Assembly: GCA_032433765.1 (NCBI GenBank)
Contig: JAVIAB010000156.1
Location: 87,769,467-87,833,466 of the forward strand
Length of the DNA: 64,000 nt
Origin: Megaustenia siamemsis
Lineage: Eukaryota; Mollusca; Gastropoda; Stylommatophora; Ariophantidae
Reading direction: 5' to 3'
Positions 47,531-57,337 of the stretch are shown one piece after another (the stretch's first letter is position 1; each line of letters starts with the position of its first letter). The position numbers and the translations under genes were made by a program. Below the pieces are notes generated by a model. It ran no database searches and was not told the DNA's origin. It worked only from the letters and a program-made list of their open reading frames with translations.

Positions 47531-47962
47531 ATGGATCCCCGATGGAATCATCCCTTCACAGCTCTGATAGCCGGTCCCACCGGGTGTGGGAAAACGGTAT
47601 TTGTGCAAAAGTTTATACAGAACCTTCACGAGCTAGCTGTCCCCGTACCGGAGGAAGTTATATGGTGTTATGGGGAATGGCAATCGATATACGAGACTAT
47701 GGGGTCAGTGAGATTTATCGAGGGTCTACCAGACGTCGATAAATTGGAAGGTGGTAAGAAGAGAAGACTGATCGTCATCGATGACTTGATGTCTGAGACG
47801 GACGAGCGGGTAACAAAATTATTCACCAAAGGTAGTCATCACAGAGATATTAGTGTGATGTACATTGTTCAAAATCTATTCGGAAAAAATAAAGAACATC
47901 GAACCATAAGTCTCAATACGCACTATTTAGTCCTTTTCAAGAACCCGAGAGACGGGAGTCAG
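47531..47962 (+). pseudogene. DNA-packaging ATPase (FtsK/HerA, A32 type), C-terminally truncated
   Basis: The packaging ATPase pumps the element DNA into the capsid. I chose ATG 47531 (MDPRWNHPF), which has the same context as element 2. The Walker A motif is AGPTGCGKTVF (residues 14-24) and Walker B is RRLIVIDDLM (about residues 80-89). A conserved VQNLFG-K motif follows. At about 47959, right after DGSQ, the gene jumps into the middle of integrase in another frame, losing the last 60 or so residues. The first two thirds are open. Confidence 0.9.
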
Positions 47963-48684
47963 TGGAAGCCGTCGGTAAGATATTTCTCGATGGGAAACCC
48001 GCGAGTTTTCAAACCGATAAGGGGTCAGAGTTTCTGAACAGAACATTTCAGAAATTCCTCGCTGACAACAACGTTCACTTTTTCACTACGCAGAACGAAG
48101 ATATTAAGGCCGCCGTGGTGGAACGCTTTAATAGGACTCTGAAACAACGGATGTGGCGATATTTCACGAAATCCAATAAGTTGTCTTATGTCCGAGTCCT
48201 CCCCGCCCTACTTCGAAGTTATAACCATTCGTATCACAGAAGTATAAAAATGGCACCGGTCGACGTCAACGCAGACAATCAAGAACAGGTATGGAACACG
48301 TTGTATAATAGCAAACGCAACTTTAAATTTGAAAGACCCCTGTACAAGCCCGGTGATCGAGTTAGACTGGTCCTGGGCAGAGCCAATTTTAAAAAGGGTT
48401 ATGCCCCGGCTTGGACGGAGGAACTGTTTTCCATCAGTCGAGTAAATGAAACAAACCCCGTTACATATGTGTTGAAAGACGATAAGGGCGATGAGATAGA
48501 GGGGTCATTCTACACACCGGAAATTCAAAAAGTTGGAGACAAACACGAGTACAGAATCGAGAGTATCATAACCGAGCGTCGCACATCCTTTGGGCGAAAG
48601 GAGTGTTTAGTCAAATGGTTTGGGTACGATTCCTCATTTAACACTTGGATACCGTCCAATGACATTGTGAGATACAAAAACTAG
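47959..48684 (+). pseudogene. Integrase, N-terminally truncated, element 1
   Basis: Retrovirus-like DDE integrase lacking its N-terminal domain and first catalytic aspartate. Retained are the second aspartate (FQTDKGSEFL, about 48004-48033), the glutamate (AAVVERFNRTLKQRMWRYF, 48109-48165), an SH3-like part (YKPGDRVRLVLGR) and a C-terminal chromodomain-like segment (SLVKWFGYDS equivalent, then WIPSNDIVRY) ending at TAG 48682-48684. Here the GAG codon that is TAG in element 2 is intact. Without the first aspartate it cannot be catalytic. Confidence 0.9.
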
Positions 48685-48686
48685 AG

Positions 48687-48989
48687 ATGCGAGAAGAAGA
48701 AGCAGAAGTGGTAACTTTTGGTGGAGAGCCCGATTTGCGAGCCGTAAACTCGGGAGTCAGGAGAGACGGCGAACCACGCTGGTGGGGGTCGATGTTTGGG
48801 AAACTATCCCCCTACTTAGAACTTGTCTTTATTTGTCAAGTGGTAGTTATATATACAGTTGTAGCGGTCTCGCTGTTCAATCTGACCACCGAAAAGCCAG
48901 ACGCGAAGGAGGGAAAACTGTGGATAGCCCTACTGAGCAGCTGTTTGGGTTACATGCTACCGAATCCAAACTTGGAGAGGCGACGGTGA
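48687..48989 (+). CDS. Small two-segment membrane protein
   Basis: Intact 100-residue frame whose ATG (48687) lies 3 bases after the integrase stop. The N-terminal 45 residues are charged and variable. The C-terminal half has two hydrophobic segments, YLELVFICQVVVIYTVVAVS and LWIALLSSCLGYMLPNP, joined by a short charged loop. I know of comparable small membrane proteins in animal Polinton-like genomes but no assigned function. Possible roles in membrane association of virions are speculation. In element 2 the same gene is frameshifted by an 8-bp deletion. Confidence 0.7.
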   Translation: MREEEAEVVTFGGEPDLRAVNSGVRRDGEPRWWGSMFGKLSPYLELVFICQVVVIYTVVAVSLFNLTTEKPDAKEGKLWIALLSSCLGYMLPNPNLERRR

Positions 48990-49006
48990 AACGAGTAAAA
49001 AAAAAA

Positions 49007-49803
49007 AAGAGTTTTTATGTCACCCTGCCCAGCAATGCATCTATGGAACTTTTTAAGGATAATAACCCCGGCCACTTTTTCGTTAAACTCCCTCAGACCA
49101 TTGACATTTCGACGCAGTATGAGATCGCACTGGTGGAGATACAGTTTCCGCTAAATTATTTCAATGTAATAGAGGGTGATGTCTGGATTCGCTACGAATC
49201 TCTCGATAACGACGATATTTGCGACGCCAGATTTTATTTCAACGTGACATTGGAGCCTGGGTTATACACGAAACCCGATGCGTTCATCGGCGCGTTGAAC
49301 GCGTCGATCATAAAAGCGGAGGATGAGTCGTACAGGGGAGTGAAAGGGAAAAAAATGAGATTCATTTACGCGAAAGAGGTGAATAAAGCCATCTTGAAAC
49401 TTTACGAAAAAGGAGTCAGTGTTACCATAAGCGACACTTTGAAAAACATGTTAGCCTTCCCCACGACCTCAATATCAGACACGGCTCCCGATATCTTCAG
49501 CGTGGGTGTAATGGACTTGGAAAGTGTTGCGAAGAATGTCTACGTCTACTGCGATCTCGTTTCCCCAGACCGGTCGGGGATGTGATGGTTCCTCTCCTCA
49601 GGAGCGTGCCTGTTCTCAATAGAAATCACACCTCGGTGTTTCATATCTACGATAAGCCTCACTACCTACCCCTGAGTAGATTTTCCTTCGATACCGTGGA
49701 AATCCTTTTAGCCAACGAACACGGAAAAACCATTCCATTCACCAGCGGAACGTCGGTGCTAACGGTACACTTTCGAGTCAAGAAGCATCTTGAGCTGGTA
49801 TAA
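49007..49803 (+). pseudogene. Penton-like minor capsid protein, element 1
   Basis: Aligns with the intact 265-residue protein of element 2. The start codon position reads AAG (49007-49009) after an expanded A-run, and one C is missing in the run at 49563-49567, shifting the frame before the last 75 residues (the open continuation starts at about 49582). The family is proposed from gene position and size: in Polintons the minor (penton) capsid protein precedes the major capsid gene. The stop TAA (49801-49803) overlaps the next ATG by one base. Confidence 0.72.
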
Positions 49804-50303
49804 TGGTGAAACACACCCCCCTTCATAGAGATGTTGAGTTATACGAAGACTTTTACTGTTGTCAGGCTGGCGATGGTATGCCCGTGTTTATAGGAGGTCG
49901 AAGTCAGAGCGGTCGAGGAATCTGTAGTTTCTTCGGTGGAATCGGGAGGGCTATTTTACCCTGGTTAAAAACCGGCGGTAAGGCCTTGCTCAGAGAAGGT
50001 TTGGGGACCGGTCTGCAGGTCGCACAGGACGCATTAGCCGGGAAAAATGTCGCTGAAGCTTTCAAAGAACGAGCTAAGGAGGCCGGTCAGCGGTTGCTAC
50101 ACGGGGCCGTAGACCACCTGCGTGATAACAACCAATCAGGAAGTGGTTTACGTCAAAGCAGAAAGCGAGTTATGAAGTTACCTCCACCAGGAGAACCCGT
50201 TACGAAGAGGATAAAACCGACAGCTGGACGGTGCCCCCTTCATTCGGTCCACAACAGCGGGAAGAAGACGAAGACGAGGGTGGCAAAGGATATTTTCGAC
50301 TAA
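49803..50303 (+). CDS. VI-like minor virion protein, element 1
   Basis: Intact 166-residue frame starting at ATG 49803, overlapping the penton-like stop (TAATG). The first 30 residues include FYCCQAGDGMPVFIGGR. Next is a glycine-rich and then amphipathic region (SFFGGIGRAILPWLKTGGKA), an alanine-rich helix-prone part (ALAGKNVAEAFKERAKEAGQ), and a basic C-terminus ending VAKDIFD. The layout (amphipathic helix near the N-terminus, basic tail, next to the major capsid gene) recalls adenovirus protein VI, which works inside the capsid and in membrane disruption. The homology is inference. Confidence 0.65.
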   Translation: MVKHTPLHRDVELYEDFYCCQAGDGMPVFIGGRSQSGRGICSFFGGIGRAILPWLKTGGKALLREGLGTGLQVAQDALAGKNVAEAFKERAKEAGQRLLHGAVDHLRDNNQSGSGLRQSRKRVMKLPPPGEPVTKRIKPTAGRCPLHSVHNSGKKTKTRVAKDIFD

Positions 50304-50305
50304 TA

Positions 50306-51610
50306 ATGTCCCTCATTCACCCCAAATCGTGCGAATGTCTTCACTCTGGTTTGGATTTATTTAGCGTTCCACCCACGCAGACATCTCTAGACTCTGGCCA
50401 GTTTATTGAAATTCGTCCGATCGCAGCTTTGTCGCATAGCGCACCGATAGAGTTTTTCATTTCTGGAAACAGCGAGGAGTATCTAGATCTTTTCAACACG
50501 TTTTTACATCTGCGGGTCAAGATCACACTCCCGAATGGTGATAGTGTACCACTCGATGCTGAGGTAGGACCGATCAACAATTATCTTCACAGTCTATTTT
50601 CACAAGTCGACGTATCGCTAAACGACACGTTGGTTACACCGTCGGAGAATACTTATCCTTTTAGAGCAGTATTTGAGGCCACGCTAAATTACGGGGAGGA
50701 TGCGAAAACGGGATACTTGACGGCCGGTCTGTTCTACAAAGACACAGCTGGCCACCATGACGATTTGAAAGAAAATGAGGGTTTTAAAACACGGCGCGAT
50801 TTGACTTCGGGTAGTAAAGAGGTTGAAATGATGGGTCGTTTGCACTCTGATGTCTTTGTGCAGGATCGTTACATGTTAAACAGAGTCGACGTAAAGATAA
50901 AACTCACGCCCTCGCAGGATGTGTTCAGCCTCGCGGCTCACGATAGCTCTGTGGGTTATAAGAGTGTTATCACCTACGCCGCGCTCGTGGTCAGGAAAGC
51001 TAAGCTAAACCCCGCAATTACTCTGGCCCACGAAAAGGCTCTCTTAAGCGGGAATGCGCGGTACCCGATCAAGAGGGTTACCATCAAGACATTTTCCGTC
51101 GCTAGCGGGATGTTCTCCCACAGTCAAGACAATATATTTTTGTCTCAAACACCGACCCGTATAGTGATAGGTCTGATTACGGCCAGTGCTTTTAATGGTG
51201 TTTACACAGCTAACCCGTTCAATTTTCAACACTTTGGTCTGATTTATATGAACCTGACGGTCGACGGGAAATGTATCTCGGGAAAGCCTCTAACTATGGA
51301 CTTTGAACGAAATCAATACGCGAGAGCTTTCTTCGGCACAAATCTGGCCATGGGTCTGATTGGTAAAGACGCTGGGAATAACGTTGATTATAGAGAATTC
51401 AAGGACGGATACTGTCTATTTGGTTTTGACCTCTCGTCCAGCCTACTGGACGGCTCCCATTTTGAGCTAGCCACAAGCGGACCCTTGTCGATAGAACTCA
51501 AGTTTGCCGCTCCCACAACTACTCCCCTACAAGTTATCGTCTACGCCGAGTTGGACTCGGTACTCGAGGTGTCCAAGACAAGGCAGATTCTAACAGACTT
51601 CGCCGTTTGA
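50306..51610 (+). CDS. Major capsid protein (double jelly-roll), element 1
   Basis: Intact 434-residue frame. I chose ATG 50306 (MSLIHPKSCECLHSG), 3 bases after the VI-like stop, because the same start is kept in all three elements. The N-terminal half carries PIEFFISGNSEEYLDL and FSQVDVSLNDTLV, and the second half DGKCISGKPLTMDFERN and the C-terminal PLQVIVYAELDSVLEV. Such strand-rich blocks are typical of Polinton and adintovirus major capsid proteins, which form the hexon-like shell. The length is somewhat short but within reason for the group. It is the best-preserved capsid gene in the window. Transcription probably starts upstream, since no separate promoter is visible. Confidence 0.88.
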   Translation: MSLIHPKSCECLHSGLDLFSVPPTQTSLDSGQFIEIRPIAALSHSAPIEFFISGNSEEYLDLFNTFLHLRVKITLPNGDSVPLDAEVGPINNYLHSLFSQVDVSLNDTLVTPSENTYPFRAVFEATLNYGEDAKTGYLTAGLFYKDTAGHHDDLKENEGFKTRRDLTSGSKEVEMMGRLHSDVFVQDRYMLNRVDVKIKLTPSQDVFSLAAHDSSVGYKSVITYAALVVRKAKLNPAITLAHEKALLSGNARYPIKRVTIKTFSVASGMFSHSQDNIFLSQTPTRIVIGLITASAFNGVYTANPFNFQHFGLIYMNLTVDGKCISGKPLTMDFERNQYARAFFGTNLAMGLIGKDAGNNVDYREFKDGYCLFGFDLSSSLLDGSHFELATSGPLSIELKFAAPTTTPLQVIVYAELDSVLEVSKTRQILTDFAV

Positions 51611-51631
51611 GAGAGAAAGAAGAAGAAGAAT

Positions 51632-52084
51632 ATGAACACGAGGGAGATTTACAACCTTTTGATGTCGGATATTTTCGTTCGACGTTGTTCCCTTGTTAGT
51701 GTCATTCCACGAAACCACTTACCGCCAAGCATCGACCCAACGGCGACCGCGGCCTTTGTCATAAACACCGACCCTGCCCACGAACCCGGAGAGCATTGGG
51801 TGGCCCTATTTTATAACGGACTCGGCGAATGTGAGTATTTCGATTCCTACGGTTTGCCTCCCAGACACTTGCATATTTTAAACTTTATAGAGCAAAACTC
51901 ACACGTTCCATTCGTCTACAACCCGCGGGTGTTGCAAGATTTGTTTAGCAACACGTGTGGTCTATATTGTGTTTATTATATACTTCTTAAGTGTCGTGGC
52001 GCGAAACTTAACAGAATTCTCATGCCTTTTTCATCGAGACAGCACATAAACGACCGTATCATTTATCGATTGCTCGCCCCGTGA
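51632..52084 (+). CDS. Adenain-type cysteine protease, element 1
   Basis: 150-residue frame 21 bases after the capsid stop. Virion maturation protease of the adenovirus type: catalytic His in GEHWVALFYNG (about residue 54), acidic residue in EYFDSYGLPP (about 70), Gln-Cys region LQDLFSNTCGLYCVYY (about residues 102-117). The stop TGA replaces the TGG found in element 2 (LAPW). Relative to that element, and to the PWLYRLRR tail of element 3, the protein lacks about 6-20 C-terminal residues. The catalytic part is intact. An inverted duplicate lies at 44388-44836. Confidence 0.9.
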   Translation: MNTREIYNLLMSDIFVRRCSLVSVIPRNHLPPSIDPTATAAFVINTDPAHEPGEHWVALFYNGLGECEYFDSYGLPPRHLHILNFIEQNSHVPFVYNPRVLQDLFSNTCGLYCVYYILLKCRGAKLNRILMPFSSRQHINDRIIYRLLAP

Positions 52085-52107
52085 ATACTTCGGCTTCGAG
52101 GGGCCCG

Positions 52108-52221
52108 CCCAGACGCTTAAAATTATCAACAACCGGACAGTAATATATATATGTGTTGTATATTTGTTGTATTAATAAAGTTGTGAAATATAGAACGAAT
52201 TTTGTTTTGGTTTACCATGAA

Positions 52222-52276
<55 letters not shown>

Positions 52277-53211
52277 TGATACTTTGTGTGGCTTGATGAT
52301 AGAATATTAAGGGATGATGATGAGGGTGGCACAAGATGATGATAGGATATGAAGGTTGATGTTGAGGGTGGCACATGATGATGATGATAGTGTTGAGGGT
52401 GGCACATGATGATGATAGGATATGAAGGTTGATGTTGAGGGTGGCACATGATGATGATGATAGTGTTGAGGGTGGCACATGATGATGATGATAGTGTTGA
52501 GGGTGGCACAAGATGATGATGGGATATGAAGGTTGATGTTGAGGGTGGCACATGATGATGATAGGACATGAAAGGATGGTGTTGAGGGTGGCACATGATG
52601 ATGATGTGGCAATTTTTGTGGCTTGGTGATTATTGATTTTTATTTGACTTGAGTTAGCTTGGATATGCAATAGAGAGAGAGAGAAGAGAGAGAAAAAAAA
52701 TCGCTATAATCACACCTGGTACATGATGATAACGATACTAATAATTGCTTGTCAGCATTTTTTTTTACATGTCGCCTCCTGTTGCCTAATACCCACACAT
52801 GATGATACTAATAACACTCGACCAATAAAGGCACCCCCCTTTCCCCACCCGCACGCCACGATAGCCGGCGACGACCCGCCATCCGACCCGCGAGATACCG
52901 CCATCCCCACAAGTTTTAGAACCGCTGTCGCCCGACCCCTTTTAGAACCGCTGTCCGATAACCGGCGAGCTAGCGACGCACCACGAGATAAGCCGCCACG
53001 TACCAACGCACACCACGACCACCGATCGTCACGCACCAACGCACACCACGAGATAAGCCGATTACCGATCACGACCACCGAGATAATAAGCCGATTATCG
53101 GACTTTTGCACGGGTTTGGTGCCAGTTTCGTGCGGTTTCGGTGCCAAATCTATTGTCTTTCGGTGCATGTGCGTGCACTTTTAGAATGGGTTCACAGCCA
53201 CCCCTACTACT
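52108..53211 (-). repeat. Element 1 right TIR
   Basis: Inverted counterpart of 43081-44160 and 45258-46435. It carries AATAAA (52174-52179) for the rightward genes, a GA run (52234-52271), the ATGATGATG/TGTTGAGGGTGGCACA tandem block (52310-52605), and the GC-rich outer part. It ends CCCCTACTACT at 53211, followed by TGCCCG. Array length and several indels differ from the left copies. Confidence 0.92.
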
Positions 53212-54264
53212 TGCCCGTCCTCAACGACAGCGCAGCTAGCCAACCTGTCCGCTCATTCATTTCCCCGTACTCCCGCATGTCCAGGGACATAGACAAAGGT
53301 GACTTTACGTATTTTGGATTTCTGCAACGACACTACCCATTGCATGCGTACAGAGCCCGCCTCCACTTTTTTTTATCATGCTCATCGAATCACTCAGTAT
53401 ACATGCGTGGGTGTAGTCTTGTGACTCTAACCATTTGAATGCTTTGGTCACTGCCATCGCCTCCATTGTCATGCTACTCGTGGTAATGACGTATGCACCA
53501 CTGTCTTCCTTGACTATTCTGCCTGCCGAGCGTGCTGTAAATGTCCATGCACTTCTTTGGTGTCGTATTACAGATCCGTCTGTATATATGACTGCATCTT
53601 TCTCATCGGTGTTATCGCAGATGAGGCCGTTGACCTCAGCATTAACCACGACCGGGTTCTGTTCCCTACTTTTCCTGTCGAGTGTGACAATACACGAGAA
53701 AGTACCCTTGAATGACGTAGGCACAGGTATCCACTCCTCACCAACGCTGATATTGGTAAGCCCACAAACCTGTTTGATGACATCTTCTGCTCGACCCACC
53801 CATGATTTGCCTCTTTTTAGCCTGGTACCTTTCTCTGTGTTGAGCACGTGGTGCAATGTATGCTCGGTATCTGTATTAATCTTCAGGTATGCTCGTGCTT
53901 TTCAGATCTTGATTCTGTCATCCATGGTTGGAAAGTCAAGAAGATACCTCATTGCTACACAGGGAGTGTCCCTCATACATCCCAGGATACTGCGCATGGC
54001 TTCATTTTGTATTTTCTCCAGCCTATCAATTTGAGTCGTACTGACTGTAAGGATTGCCAGGGCATACTCGATTGGTGCGAGGACTAATCCCTGGAACAGA
54101 AGAGTAAGTAGCATCTGCTCGATGTTGGCAGCTACCATGACCTTCAAGGCGGCTAATCCTTTGCGGGATTTTGTTATCACATGGTCGACGTGGTCCCGAA
54201 AACACAGTCAGCGATCAAACTTAACTCCGAGGTATGTCATCAATCTGTCCCTGGTCACTTCATC
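53212..54264 (-). mobile_element. LINE family C host copy, middle segment
   Basis: Lies between the two Polintons. On the minus strand it encodes the RT thumb (DHVITKSRKGLAALKVM, LTLLFQGLVLAPIEYALAI) and the RNase H domain start (DAVIYTDGSVIRHQRSAWT, EAMAVTKAFKWLESQDYTH). It continues the 42793-43080 segment when element 1 is removed. It ends at TTCATC (54259-54264), the target duplication of element 2. A frameshift near 53835-53905 shows this copy is inactive. Confidence 0.9.
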
Positions 54265-55326
54265 AGTAGTAAGGAAGGGTGTTTTGAGCAAGGATTTGAA
54301 CATTTCGTGTAGGTATCGTGCAGCATTGGCATGTATCGTGCGGCACAATCTCGTCGTGCAGCACATTTTGGCATGTATCGTGCAATCTCAGGTGACTCAA
54401 GTGGTCAAGTGGTCAAGTGGTCGGCCTCGTCTTATCTCAAGTGTGTGGAGACCAGTGGTTCTAAAACTTGTAGGTGTGTTGGCTATGGAGACCTCTAAAA
54501 CTTGTATGTCAGTCTAAAACTTGCGGGGGGTCGTGTTATCATCAATTGGTGATGGCAACAGGAGGCAAATATGGAGACCAGTGGTTCTAAAACTTGTATG
54601 TCAGTCTAAAACTTGCGGGGGGTCGTGTTATCATGTGATGGCAACAGGAGGCAAAAAAAAAGGCAAAGGGGTGTTAGTGCCACGTCGATCATCATCGGGC
54701 CACCTCGGTCATCATCATCGGCGCTGGTCGGCGGTCGCTGGTCGTCGCTGGTCGTTGTCGTCGCTGGTCGGCTCGGGCAACATCATCATGTGTAGTGATT
54801 AATGGTCGTCGCTGGTCAGCTCGGGCAACATCATCATGTGTAGTGATTAAATAGTGACGCTCTCTCTCTCTTATCATCATCATCATCAAACCACACCCTC
54901 AACAACACCATCATCATCACCAAGCTACACAAATTGAAACATCATCATCATCATCATCATCATCAAGCCACACCCTCAACATCACCAAGCTACACAAATT
55001 GACACATCATCATCATCATCATCATCATCAAGCCACACCCTCAACAACACCATCATCATCACCAAGCCACACAAATTGACACATCATCAGCATGTGCCAC
55101 CCTCAACAGCATCATCATGTACCACCCTCAACAACATCATCATCACGTGCCACCCTCAACAACATCATCATCAAGCCACACCCTCAACTCTCTCTCTCTC
55201 TCTTTCACGCTAAAGCAAAACAAAAAAGTCGCTCTATATTTCACATATATTTATTAATACAACAAATACACGACACATATGAGAAAATATATATTACTGT
55301 CCGATTGGTGATAATTTTAAGCGTCT
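54265..55326 (+). repeat. Element 2 left TIR
   Basis: Inverted copy of 62212-63215. The outer part has repeats of GTGCAGCACATTTTGGCATG and GTTCTAAAACTTGTATGTCA. The inner part has the ATCATCATCATCAAGCCACA tandem block (54865-55190). TTTATT at 55250-55255 is AATAAA for the PC4-like gene. The outer half differs strongly from element 1, the inner 100 bp hardly at all. Confidence 0.92.
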
Positions 55327-55986
55327 GGGTTTCCTCCCTCCTGTTTTGGCTGTACTGTCTGTTTGTGTTAAATGTCTATCAAACACAGGGGCGTAGGAAG
55401 TTTCATTAGCCTTCACAACACAACCGCCCTCCATTTTGACAAAACCTTGATCAAAGCTGGAATAGGTAATTGGTGACTCAGCTGAAACACCCGGGACATC
55501 GATAGTGGCCGCCGTATCTGTCGTCTGATTAACAAGAGCGATGTTCCCTTGGTTAACAAAAGGAGGGGTCGTGTAGTTGATGAGATTCGGGTTAACAAGA
55601 GATGGTGTGTAGTTCTGGTGGCTAACAACAGGCAGCGTGTAGTTGAGCTGGTTAAGGAGAGGTGGCGTGTAGCTGATCTGGTGGTTAACAACAGGTGGCG
55701 TGTAGTTGAGGTTAGCATAAGCGGTTAAAATGTCTTCTCGCATATCAACTAAAGCGATAAATTCCTCTCTCGATAGTGTTATCCCAGTCCGGGTAGGAAA
55801 CTTAAAAAACCTCTCACCGCTATATGTCCTTATATTTATCAACGGTCTGTTACGAAAAACACAAACCGAGACTGCCTTAACGCCATCTTTAGACAACGGA
55901 ACTACAGTCTCATTTCAGCGTGACATAAATATGCGCTGATCACTGGCATCAAACGAAATTGGCGTATTCAAGCTACACGACTCCAT
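55294..55986 (-). pseudogene. PC4-like protein with YTPP repeats, element 2
   Basis: ATG at 55986-55984. After 23 codons there is a TGA (55917-55915) where element 1 has GGA. Beyond it the frame is open for 200 residues: SVCVFRNRPLINIRTYSGE and FKFPTRTGITLSREEFIALV (PC4/Sub1-like domain, moderate confidence), about six degenerate NYTPPVVNHQI-type units, and a C-terminal GGRKPRRLKLSPIGQ reading into the TIR. Internal ATG 55896 could allow a shortened but domain-complete product, so loss of function is not certain. Confidence 0.6.
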
Positions 55987-56384
55987 AGTCAAAGCAAAAA
56001 CAAACACAAGCCACCTGGCAACAGACGCTGGTTATCTATGTGTGTACACTGCTCGGCTGGGGGTTTTTATACCTGCTACGTTTATCGTATCGAGGACCGT
56101 CTATTTATAGTAGCTAACGCAATATGTTATCAGGCGAGGTAATATGTTATCAGACGAGGTAATACGTTATCAGTCGTGTTGCGACATGTTCCGTGACTTC
56201 GGGAAGGGTCCAAACAGGGTGATATGTGCGAAATATGAGGTGTGTGTAAAATAATTTTATATAGGATGTGGTTTTTTTAAAATAAGTGTTAATTGAAGAA
56301 GTGAAACCTGGCGGGCTGACCTAAAATCACTCCTTGTTATTTTTGTGGGTGGTATAATCACTAAAGTTGGTAGCACTTGTGAGG
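55987..56384. promoter_or_regulatory. Divergent promoter region, element 2
   Basis: Contains the minus-strand GTATAAAAA (56064-56072), about 80 bp above the PC4-like ATG as in element 1, TATTTATAG-type sequence at about 56102-56110, and a plus-strand TTTTATATAGG (56256-56266). A short direct repeat of AATATGTTATCAG- and AATACGTTATCAG-like units (56130-56175) is present here and reduced in element 1. Confidence 0.48.
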
Positions 56385-57002
56385 ATGGATCCCCGATGGA
56401 ATCATCCTTTCACAGCTCTGATAGCCGGTCCTACCGGGTGTGGGAAAACGGTATTTGTACAAAAGTTTATACAGAACCTTCACTAGTTAGCTGTCCCCGT
56501 ACCGGAGGAAGTTATATGGTGTTATGCGGAATGGCAACCGATATACGAGACTATGAGGTCAGTGAGATTTATCGAGGGTCTACCAGACGTCGATAAATTG
56601 GAAGGTGGTAAGAAGAGAAGACTGATCGTCATCGATGACTTGATGTCTGAGACGGACGAGAGGGTAACAAAATTATTCACCAAAGGTAGTCATCACAGAG
56701 ATATTAGTGTGATGTACATTGTTCAAAACCTATTTGGAAAAAATAAAGAACATCGAACCATAAGTCTCAATACGCACTATTTAGTCCTTTTCAAGAACCC
56801 GAGAGATGGGAGTCAAATTATAAATCTGGCCAAACAAATGTACCCAGGACAGGCGGGGTACCTTCAAGATAGCTTTAAGGACGCGACAGCGTCTCCTCAC
56901 GGTTATTTGCTGATCGATCTTCGTCAGGACACACCCGATAATCTTAGGGTGAGAACAAAAATATTCTCAGGGGAGAGACAAATCGTCTACGTACCAAAGT
57001 AG
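56385..57002 (+). pseudogene. DNA-packaging ATPase (FtsK/HerA, A32 type), element 2
   Basis: A 205-residue gene from ATG 56385, with a single premature TAG at codon 34 (56484-56486, GAG in element 1), eleven codons after Walker A (AGPTGCGKTVF, residues 14-24). The rest is open, including Walker B (RRLIVIDDLM), the VQNLFG motif and the C-terminal part that element 1 has lost (LAKQMYPGQAGYLQDSF, SGERQIVYVPK). This locates the ancestral stop at 57000-57002. One base change separates it from an open frame, so its inactivation is recent. Confidence 0.9.
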
Positions 57003-57008
57003 AGAATC

Positions 57009-57335
57009 ATGTGTGATGAATCACTTAGACGGTACGGTGAAATATTGAAATGTATGCGCGCCGCCTCGCCGAGCGGTTTAAGAACCATATTAAAAACAGC
57101 CTCTCCCAAACTCATTAACTTTTTGTGCGAGTGTTGTCATAACATATTAAAAGGTAATGTTAGACTCACGCAGCGACAGAAGTGCGAGCTACGTCGACAC
57201 AAGCACAAGTTGAGACTTCTCACTAAAAAGAAACCGAATCTTAAGCGGCGGAAAGAGATTCTACAAACCGGTGGGTTCATAGGGGCTTTGCTCCGTCCTA
57301 TATTAAGTATTCTCGGGGGCGTACTAGGTGCATAA
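57009..57335 (+). CDS. pX-like small basic protein
   Basis: Intact 108-residue frame 6 bases after the ATPase stop. The N-terminal two thirds are cysteine-containing and very basic (RQKCELRRHKHKLRLLTKKK). The C-terminus is a hydrophobic glycine-rich segment, GGFIGALLRPILSILGGVLG. Small proteins of this layout occur at this place in animal Polinton-like genomes and have been compared with adenovirus core protein X. I rely on the layout, not on an alignment. QTGG before the hydrophobic part resembles an adenain cleavage site. It is absent from element 1 because of the 1.26-kb deletion. Confidence 0.6.
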   Translation: MCDESLRRYGEILKCMRAASPSGLRTILKTASPKLINFLCECCHNILKGNVRLTQRQKCELRRHKHKLRLLTKKKPNLKRRKEILQTGGFIGALLRPILSILGGVLGA

Positions 57336-57337
57336 CA

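Larger units (their letters stand above)
43081..53211 (+). mobile_element. Polinton/adintovirus element 1 (10,131 bp)
   Basis: Both ends are AGTAGTA-type termini, beginning AG as in described Polintons. The flanks are perfect TGCCCG duplications (43075-43080 and 53212-53217), the 6-bp length characteristic of Polintons. It carries a PC4-like gene (minus), a truncated ATPase joined to a truncated integrase, and membrane protein, penton-like, VI-like, capsid and protease genes. There is no PolB. The left side is complicated by a second left-TIR copy and an 876-bp inverted duplication. It sits in the RNase H/C-terminal coding region of LINE C. Confidence 0.93.

Noticed and set aside
52752..53168. 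138-codon minus-strand frame in the right TIR of element 1
   Set aside because: It overlaps the GC-rich outer TIR. The equivalent positions in the left TIR copies are interrupted, so it is not maintained.
43081..53211. Element 1 as two separate Polintons, one nested in the other
   Set aside because: Only one pair of target duplications exists (43075 and 53212). The inner TIR copy lacks its terminus and has no duplication, and both inner joins show microhomology, so an internal rearrangement explains it better.
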